Positions 56,910-64,000 of a stretch of DNA of 64,000 nucleotides are shown piece by piece. The stretch comes from Diploscapter coronatus (lineage: Eukaryota > Nematoda > Chromadorea > Rhabditida > Rhabditidae): contig OZ038422.1 of assembly GCA_964036155.1 (NCBI GenBank), positions 72,005,201 to 72,069,200 on the forward strand, read 5' to 3'. Each line of letters starts with the position of its first letter. The stretch's first letter is position 1. The notes under the pieces are model-generated. The model worked only from the letters and a program-made list of their open reading frames with translations, had not been told where the DNA came from and searched no databases. The position numbers and the translations under genes are program-made.

Positions 56910-58226
56910 ATGCGCCACTCACTTGGTTGTCTGCCCGCTCTACTCGTTTTGATGATCACCTTCTTGAGTGGCAATTCGGTAGATGCTATAAACAAGTGTG
57001 AGTACAAAGATCAACAGTTAATCAGAGACTAAGAATAATAGTTTCTGGATACAAAACTTGATAGTTAATAAAAATTCAAACAAAAACTTCCTTCTGTGAA
57101 TTTGGACAAATCGAACTTTTCGAGATAATAAGAAATGACAGAAATGAATTTCAGCGATATCGCCATTGTATCCGGCAACTTTGAATAAAACAAACAGACA
57201 TGCACCTCTGATTTCGAAGCCTATAATTTCACCACTGAAACTTTTCATCATCAATCCAGTGACAAACTTGAGCACATCCAATTCCAGCTCAACCATGATT
57301 CTATCGGAAAAGCAAGATAATACCTCGGTATGGGAGGGGGTTGCAATTATTTTAGAAAAATGTACTAATCCTTGCTGAGGATCATATTCTAAACTTCATC
57401 AAAGTTGCTACATTAATCTTCTATTCCTTGATCTTGTAAAAATTTCAAACCATTTTTTCAGGAAACGAATCGTGGAAATTCGACTCCCATACCTTCTTCA
57501 TTCTCAGTGACGTCGGTGAGTGCAACGATGAATGGTACAGTTACAGGTTGAATTCTTTCTTTTCGAAAAAAAAACTATTTATTTATTTTCAGACGATGAT
57601 TGGTTTGATAATAAAGACAATACAACTATATTCAATCCGAATCACGGGAAACTCTTCATTGGAATTCTGCTGTCGCGTGAGCATTTATCAAATATTTATC
57701 GAAAATTTTGTTCAAATCATGATTTTGAGTACGAAGATCAGCTTCATGAGGCATATATCTTCGATAGGTTGCTATTTTTTATTGACTAACATTTGTGAGC
57801 GGGATTCAAAGAGTACAGCCTTCCGAATATGCTTTCATGAAGTGGTGCCCCTTGCTAATTTACTTATCTTGCTAAAAGTTCAGAGGTACCGAAGAATAAG
57901 CACGTGACGGGCGTCTGTTTGGTGACCATCCTTATTCTGCTGTGCATTTTCGCGTCTTGTCTCGACACGCAGACCTGCATCATTGGGAAAATGTAAGAAT
58001 TCATTATTTTAGAAGTAAAAATCTGCTTAATTTACTTGCAAATTCATCTTTTTCTTGAAGTTTTCAAATTTTCTCCAAACTGTTTGAAAAGTTTTAGTAA
58101 ATTTATTCATTTAAAAAAATTCCACTAGAATTTTACAGAACTCGCTGCTGTAGAAAGAAGAAGCTTCGGAATGCAGTGGCAGTTCCGAGTGCGGAGAGAG
58201 ATCAGAAGAAACTGCTCAAGAAATAA
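56910..58226 (+). CDS. small single-pass membrane glycoprotein, unknown
   Basis: Six exons (56910-56997, 57155-57327, 57462-57546, 57593-57676, 57884-57992, 58139-58226) join in phase to about 208 residues. A signal peptide begins MRHSLGCLPALLVLMITFLS. The ectodomain of roughly 110 residues is Ser/Thr/Asn rich with several N-glycosylation sites (NKT, NLS, NSS, NTS, NST, NGT, NTT) and an acidic DDDWFDNKDN patch. The helix is GVCLVTILILLCIFASCL. The cytoplasmic side has RCCRKKKLRNAV and ends KKLLKK. No cysteine domain or family signature in the ectodomain. Juxtamembrane Cys plus Lys recalls the layout of synaptotagmin N-termini, and a synaptotagmin exon lies 5 kb downstream, but the stop codon at 58224-58226 separates them in this model. 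Coding status is well supported by phase; function unknown. Confidence 0.65.
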
Positions 58227-59049
58227 GGTTCAATTTTTTTGTAGTTTTATTTTTCAGTTTTGAACATTTTGAGTCTTCAAATATCAGCTCAGATTTTTTC
58301 AAAGATGTGATAATGCAGAATTGCAGCTAAACCTGATCCATTACTTTGTTCAATCAACCTATTCAGCTTGTCAACCATTTGCAAACTTTCATTTCAACCG
58401 TCATTTATGGAAGACTCTTTACAATTCAAAACGGAAAATCTACTAACTTTCATATCAAATGTGCAAAACGAAAAATACAATAAATGAATGCGAAATTGAA
58501 TCAATATCTAGAAAAAATGAAAACTATACGATATCTAAAGATTGCTTGTTAAGGCAATTAATCCCTTAGGAATACTCTCCTGACTACCTATTCATAGTTT
58601 TTCACATCTATTATCTCGCTGTATTTCATGCTTTTTCTAACACTTTTTTTTTTGGGATTATGATACTTTTACTCACTAAATTTTTTACACTATTCAAAAA
58701 CTTTACGATAAATGGTGGTTGTATTTATTCCTGGAAATCCAAGCGGAAACTATTCGTCGTGCATTTTTGCCCAGTTTTTTCCATTCCAACTTCATAACTT
58801 TGTCATGATTAATTTATTAGCGACATGCACATGAAAAGGGTTGAAAAAGTGCATGTCAAAGGCCTGAAGACCCGAGACTTTCTCGTAGCTTTCATCGGTA
58901 TTCTCATTTCACTTTGCCTTTTTCCACAGAAATTCCTGCAAAAGCCAGTTATTGAGAATTTCGTAATATCAATTTAAAAAAAAAACAAACAAACATGTAT
59001 CAGGATATTTCTAGTTTGACATCTTACAACTCTATTACTCGCTGCTGGA

Positions 59050-59082
<33 letters not shown>

Positions 59083-62000
59083 CTCCTATCCCCCTTTTTC
59101 TTCCAAGATTAAGATATTTGATAATTCTATTTTTCGAGTTTCTTCTTACGTGAGCAAAAAGCGTGTCATTGTATGATGCATGTTCTAGTCTCCGGATAAC
59201 TCTCTTGGGATCATTCTTTAAGAACTTTGTAAATCAAAATCCGCAAAAAAATAAAATAGAAAATTACAAACTTCCGACATAATTTAAAAGAAAAATTACA
59301 CATAGGGAAAATCTTGCAAAACTTTAAGCGAGCAATTCAAATTAGGAACTTCATTTTAGTTTATTCGATTGTTTTGAGTGGACGCATATTTAGAGCCCCA
59401 GTTTAGGGTTTTCAGATCTCAAGAGACAAAAAAGATATCCTCGTAATGTTCAAAATTTTAGGATATCTAAATGCTAGTATTTTCAAGTTTTCTAGTCATT
59501 TTACATTTCACTTCTTTTTCCCTACATATATTTTTTGTCTTCCATTTTTTCGGTTCAATCCTCTTTTCATAATTCTCGCCTCCCTCGATCATTATATCCT
59601 CCAGCTTCATCTGCTTCTCTTTTCCATTTGTGGCCTCAGCTTCATTCTCCCTCCCTCTCTCCTCTTTATTTTGCCCATATATTCAGTTTTAGCCGACTAT
59701 TTTCATGTCTGTCGATGTGTTGTTGGGCTAGTTTTCTCCTCGCCGCTTCAAACGAGCTCATGTCAATTTGGAAGTCGGACTTTTCTTCCTTTTCAAAAAC
59801 AACAAATTTTTAGTAGTTGCATTTTCAAAGTCTTCTTTCCCATTGCTGTCAGAAGTTTAGAGACTTTTTGTATTCAATTATCCATAAATTCGATCAGCAA
59901 TCTTTAGTTTTTCTTTGAATGCATAAAGTCTCAGAATTCCTCTCTAGTCTGGTGAAAATTTTCACATGCGCTATAATTTTTGACCTGTATTTTCAGGACT
60001 AGCACAATTTCTTTTCGTTTCATGAAAAAAATCTCGAGAGATTTTTTCCACTTTTTCTGCAAATTTCCTTGAACATTTCGCAATTCAGCCGTTGAAATTA
60101 GGTAATTTGACTCGATTGGGGAATTTCTCAGCTGATATCTCGAAAATTAATGCATTCCTTATCCGGCCTTCGAGGCTGCGAGTTTTTCGCGTGCTTTTTC
60201 CCGTCTCCTATTTCTTTTCTGTGTCTCTAATTTACGTGCTATTTCTCGTATGACTCTCTCTTTGCATGCAATCTTCTATTGATTGTGAGAAGCAGTAATG
60301 GAGAGAGAGAGAGAAAGCTTGTCTCTTCCCTTCTTTATTTTTTTTATATCATTACTCTAGTAGGTCCATGTGGATATCTTTATTTCCATGCTTCGTTATT
60401 CTAACCTTTTCTTTATCTTTATTTCTTTACATCATTACTCTTTCATCCTCGTTTTCTTTATATCATAATTCGGTGAGCTCTTTTTATTTCTTCATTTCTC
60501 TATATCATTAATCTAGCCTTTGTGCATTACTAGTTTCTGTGCACATGCGAAAGTGAGAGAGTAGCATTTAATTTGTAGCTCTTCTGGGATTGCCCGGCAT
60601 ACTTTTTCTCTTAAAGGTTCTAGGATTCCCTCTTGTTAGGGAAAAATTTTCCTGATATGAGATTTATCGCTAATACTTCTCGACTAAATCGTGCGATCAT
60701 TATTCTGGAGATGAATTAGTTGGAAATTATTTCATTTCTTGATAAAAATATGAAGCTGGAGATAAAACTTACAAGCCTAAATTTGACCTCGTGGGTATAT
60801 GAAATAGGTGTAGGACAGAGAAACTTCCATTGTGCTTCAGTCCTACCATTTGAAAACTCATGCTTACTCTCATGATATTTTGGAGTAAACTTTTTCATGT
60901 TTTCTGAATATAATCTCTTGTTGAACCAATTCATACTTTAGCAGGTAATTCACTAAATGACCAATTCACAAAGCGACACATTTTATTATTCCCTTTCACA
61001 TGCGTTGTGCTCTGCAATTTATCGTTTATTCGAAAGGCGGTAAATTGGAATTGCATCGGATAAATAACACTGGGCACTTTATGAGCAACCGACCATTTTA
61101 TATCTTCATTTGCAAGATTCCACAAATCAATGAAACTTGGAGACTTATGTTTACCCTTTTAGGAGTGGAGAAATTCACTAATGAAATGATTTCATCGTCA
61201 GTTTACTGAAATTAGACTATTTCCGGTGTGAGATCTCTGGCGAAACTAAAATTGTCAATATTTTTCTCTAGAATTTTTTCCAAACACTCATATTTTGACC
61301 CACTATATTTAAAATATGGTGTCTTTTTAGTAACTTTAAATGGAAAATCATCATGTTTGTTTTGTGAACTAAATCTACCATGCTTACTTTTACTACCCCC
61401 GACATTTTGAGTCCATCTCCTTTATTTATCCTCTACAACTCAAAAAGTTGTTGTTCAGAGTGCGATGCTGATTTTGGTTCGTTAAAGGTAACTTCCTTTT
61501 ATTTGCTCAGAAATCAGCGCTAATTTAATCAAGCAAATCTGCAATCCAAAAATATGATGAAGCTTACTCATCTCAACTAACCAGCAAAGAATTGACTGAC
61601 TAAAACTAAATAAAAATATCGCAACATTCGAAAATACCTAAACTTCCTAATTCTATTGCAACTTTCTCGTTGCCATAAAACCACTTTCTCAAAATTGAAT
61701 GTTTTTCAATACAAAGCACAATTTTGTTTGTGCAATTTTCCGTAAAAAGTTGTTGTTGTTGCCTATTTTCACCCCCTGCAGCAGTAGTTTTCAGTGTTCA
61801 GTAAATGCGCTCTACTTTCGCTGCTTCACAATTTTGCTCTTGTGTTCATTTCTGCTCATTTCTCACTTTGCTCGGTTCGAGTTCGGCTTCATTTTATCCA
61901 CATCCGCTTTTCATTGTCAGCTTTTCTATCGAATCTTCTCGCGAAGTTTTCTCCTTTCAGGCCAAAAAACCGAAAAATTTTCGATTTGTCCAAAATATTG

Positions 62001-63387
62001 GGCTTCTAACGACGTTTCTTCGAGTCTCTCTGGTTTTGTCGGCCGGCTCAATGGCTAGAGCATCTCGCTTCCTGCTTCCCTTCTTTTTGTATCGGCCTGT
62101 CATATCGATGTCTTTCTTCTCAACCCATTTTCGGTCTTTTTCTCGACTTCTTCAATTTTACCCAATTTTCTTCTGCTCAATTTCTTTCTCTAGGAACTTT
62201 AATCCATCTGCCAAAAGGCGCCAAGTTTTTTCATTTATCCCAGAGCCTTTCTTTTCATCAGAATGGACTTTTGACTTTTTATTCTTCGGAAATTTTCAAA
62301 ACTACATCATTTTTATAAAAAAAAAATTTCTAGTTTGACTCGAACTTATTGGTAGGATTAATGTCTTACCGACTAAGCCACGAGTGCGTAAAAGTTGAAT
62401 TCACTAGATTAAGTTATTGTTTTCTAGAAATGTTTAGAATATCAATTATAAAAAAAATTCGAGTCATATTTGATATCTTTTTTTATGTCTAAATTAGGAC
62501 TTACTTTATTTATCCAATCTCTCGAAAATAATGACAAACTCCCAAATGCATAGTTATTTTGCTTCTCCAGCAAATTGACATTTTGTTTTTGCAAAGAAAA
62601 AATGTTTAACCCTTTGACTGCATTATTTTGAGAGTGGTTTAGTAGTAGACACAAGCATTGTGGAGAATCGATATTTGCATGTGCAAAAGCGCCTCGGGTT
62701 TGGCCAAAAATGGCAGGAAAAGAGTACAAGGAATAGGAGATCGAAAAGATATAGGCTAAAAATTCAAAATGAAAAGCACAAAATACACGAAAATTGAAGA
62801 ATAAGAGGTGCGAGACATCCTCGGGACAATTTTTCTTCGCCTTTTTCTGGCAATTTTCCCGCTCGTTTGCTGAAAGCTGTCCGATGCAAACGCCGTCCTT
62901 ACTTGACTTCTCAACTCGCGCCCGCCTCACTTATCAGTTTGAATCTTGAATTTTAGATGCGACTTTTGAGGATTATTCAAGATTTCCTCGGGATTTTTGA
63001 GAATTTCGTCAGTTTTCCTAGAATTTACGCATTAGGATATGAACTTTCTTTGATACATCCACAAGATATAAAGATAAAACTTATCATAAATCTCTTGCGT
63101 CTATTTTTTTAAAAGAGTTCTTGGGAAATTTTTGAAATAGGCTCCAGCTTGCAGTTTTTCATTCCATAATTTTCGACTTAAAAGTTATTATTCTGAAATT
63201 TGACGATATTTTTCTCTGTGAGGAAGGTATTGTGAAGAAATGTATTCATTCTAATTTTTCTCATTCAAAAACTCTTGGACTTTTTTCTTTCTCCATTTTT
63301 TACGAGGAAACGAATTCTCTCGTTGCTCGAACTCGTAAATTTCACCATGTCTCGTGAATTTCGTGTAATTTATCCTCGGGAATTCAG
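58227..63387. other. long T-rich region, no convincing gene
   Basis: About 5.2 kb between the small glycoprotein and the synaptotagmin exon. T- and CT-rich over long parts (59450-60500, 61690-62330), which opens long but biased frames on plus. It contains a run of about 26 A at 59057-59082 and a decayed tRNA-like segment on minus near 62396-62341 with a T-run after it. It is most likely a large 5' intron or promoter region of the synaptotagmin gene; upstream exons encoding its membrane helix were not found. Confidence 0.5.
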
Positions 63388-63483
63388 AAGATGTCGATGA
63401 CAAAAAAGAAAGACGAGGACAAGGAGAAGAAGTTCCTGGGCAGGTTGCAGTATAAACTCGATTACGACTTTGATAAAAATGCG
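63388..63483 (+). CDS. snt: synaptotagmin exon (start of C2A), gene continues past window
   Basis: One exon with acceptor AATTCAG and donor GTTAGT, phase 0 at both ends. It encodes a Lys/Glu/Asp-rich linker (TKKKDEDKEKKF) and then LGRLQYKLDYDF. The latter is the diagnostic opening of the first C2 domain of synaptotagmin, the synaptic-vesicle calcium sensor; the same string opens C2A in nematode synaptotagmin 1. The remaining C2A and C2B exons must lie beyond 64000. The upstream exons with the vesicular N-terminus and membrane helix are not identified. The ATG at 63391 is within the exon and is probably not the main start. Confidence 0.75.
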
Positions 63484-64000
63484 GTTAGTCCACCTTTTAA
63501 TTTACCGAAAATACTTGAGTTTTGTTCTGACCATCAATATTCTGGACTTGATAAAATCGATTAAATTTGGCCAGTTTTTAACCTGAAAAAGAAACTGAAT
63601 GAACCTTATTTCTTTGTTTTGCTCATCAAAAATTTCACCCGAATTCTCATTTCCAATTCAAAATTCCAGCATTTCGTATCCCGAATTTGCCATTCAACAA
63701 TCATTTGTTTTGAAGCGTCGCATGAGAAATTAGTTTTTGAGGGAAAAAGTGTTCAGAAATGACTGGAGAAACCATATTCTATTGCTCAAATTTTACGGGA
63801 AATTTTAATTTGAAAAAAAAATCATCATTTCGAAGAAGGCAAGATTTTCAATTACGTGAATTAGCTGAAACGAAACGCTTTGCAAACTCACTTTCGTTCA
63901 TCTTTTTCTACGCAATTATCCGCTTTTCGCATTTCAGCATAGATTTTTGCATTCTAGTTCTAATTCTCGATATAAGATCTCGTGCTCCCAGGTCAATTTT
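63484..64000. other. intron of the synaptotagmin gene (runs off window)
   Basis: AT-rich non-coding sequence following the GTTAGT donor. No further C2 exon is seen before the window ends. Confidence 0.5.

Noticed and set aside
59446..62338. Several long plus-strand open frames, up to 177 residues
   Set aside because: Phe/Ser/Leu-rich readings caused by T- and CT-rich DNA; no domain, signal or splice pattern.
62341..62396. tRNA-like sequence on the minus strand with A-box (TGGCTTAGTCGG) and B-box-like (AGTTCGAGTC) parts and a T-run after it
   Set aside because: The acceptor and T stems do not pair and the anticodon arm region is too short. At best a decayed tRNA or tRNA-derived repeat.
62442..62930. 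162-residue minus-strand open frame
   Set aside because: Only the first 40 or so residues look compositionally coding; the rest is biased. No homologous motif or neighbouring exon, so not annotated.

Overview
The window looks like AT-rich nuclear DNA from a nematode. Coding regions are split into many small exons, most introns are about 40-60 nt with TTTCAG-type acceptors, and the gene families are typical of nematodes: CX-module membrane proteins, chemosensory-type 7TM receptors, a GLR-type glutamate receptor, Cys-loop channels, DEG/ENaC-like proteins and a GPI-type trehalase. Species cannot be fixed from sequence alone; a rhabditid-type worm fits best. All gene models were built by eye from reading frame, splice sites and phase. 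Most close with every exon in phase, but none has transcript support here.

Layout. 1-6.5 kb: two minus-strand tandem copies of a CX-module membrane protein flank a small secreted helical protein (also minus). 7.7-9.7 kb: an uncharacterised secreted Cys-containing protein (+), 5' end incomplete. 9.7-14 kb: mostly empty. 14.0-18.3 kb: complete trehalase (+). 19.2-23.2 kb: Cys-loop ligand-gated ion channel (+). 23.8-25.7 kb: GM2-activator-like lipid-binding protein (+). 25.8-26.1 kb: frameshifted C-terminal scrap of an acyl-CoA/4-coumarate ligase (-). 26.8-29.4 kb: 7TM chemoreceptor (+). 30.1-30.4 kb: exon with a 10-cysteine module (-). 31.6-36.9 kb: complete non-NMDA glutamate receptor, closest to GLR-1 type (+). 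37.8-39.6 and 41.5-43.5 kb: two 7TM receptors (-). 44.5-51.2 and 52.1-56.1 kb: tandem paralogues with signal peptide, Thr/Ser stalk and DEG/ENaC ectodomain plus second membrane helix (+). 56.9-58.2 kb: small single-pass glycoprotein (+). 58.2-63.4 kb: T-rich DNA with no convincing gene. 63.4 kb: one synaptotagmin exon (+) whose gene runs off the window.

The neuronal and sensory genes (glutamate receptor, Cys-loop channel, synaptotagmin, three 7TM receptors) do not form an evident operon; strands alternate and spacing is large.

The most unusual material is the DEG/ENaC-like pair. All exons join in phase, yet neither copy has a first transmembrane helix. Copy 1 carries a phase-symmetric tandem exon array (63-nt exons, 50-nt introns) and a 10-Cys module that copy 2 lacks and that matches the separate minus-strand exon near 30 kb. 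Copy 2 has a 41-nt GC-AG intron absent from copy 1. The two copies share near-identical tracts, introns included, inside otherwise diverged sequence. A second oddity is a 20-nt GC...AG segment that breaks the Cys-loop channel frame and restores it exactly if removed. Many TA-flanked and foldback MITE-like elements lie in introns and intergenic DNA.
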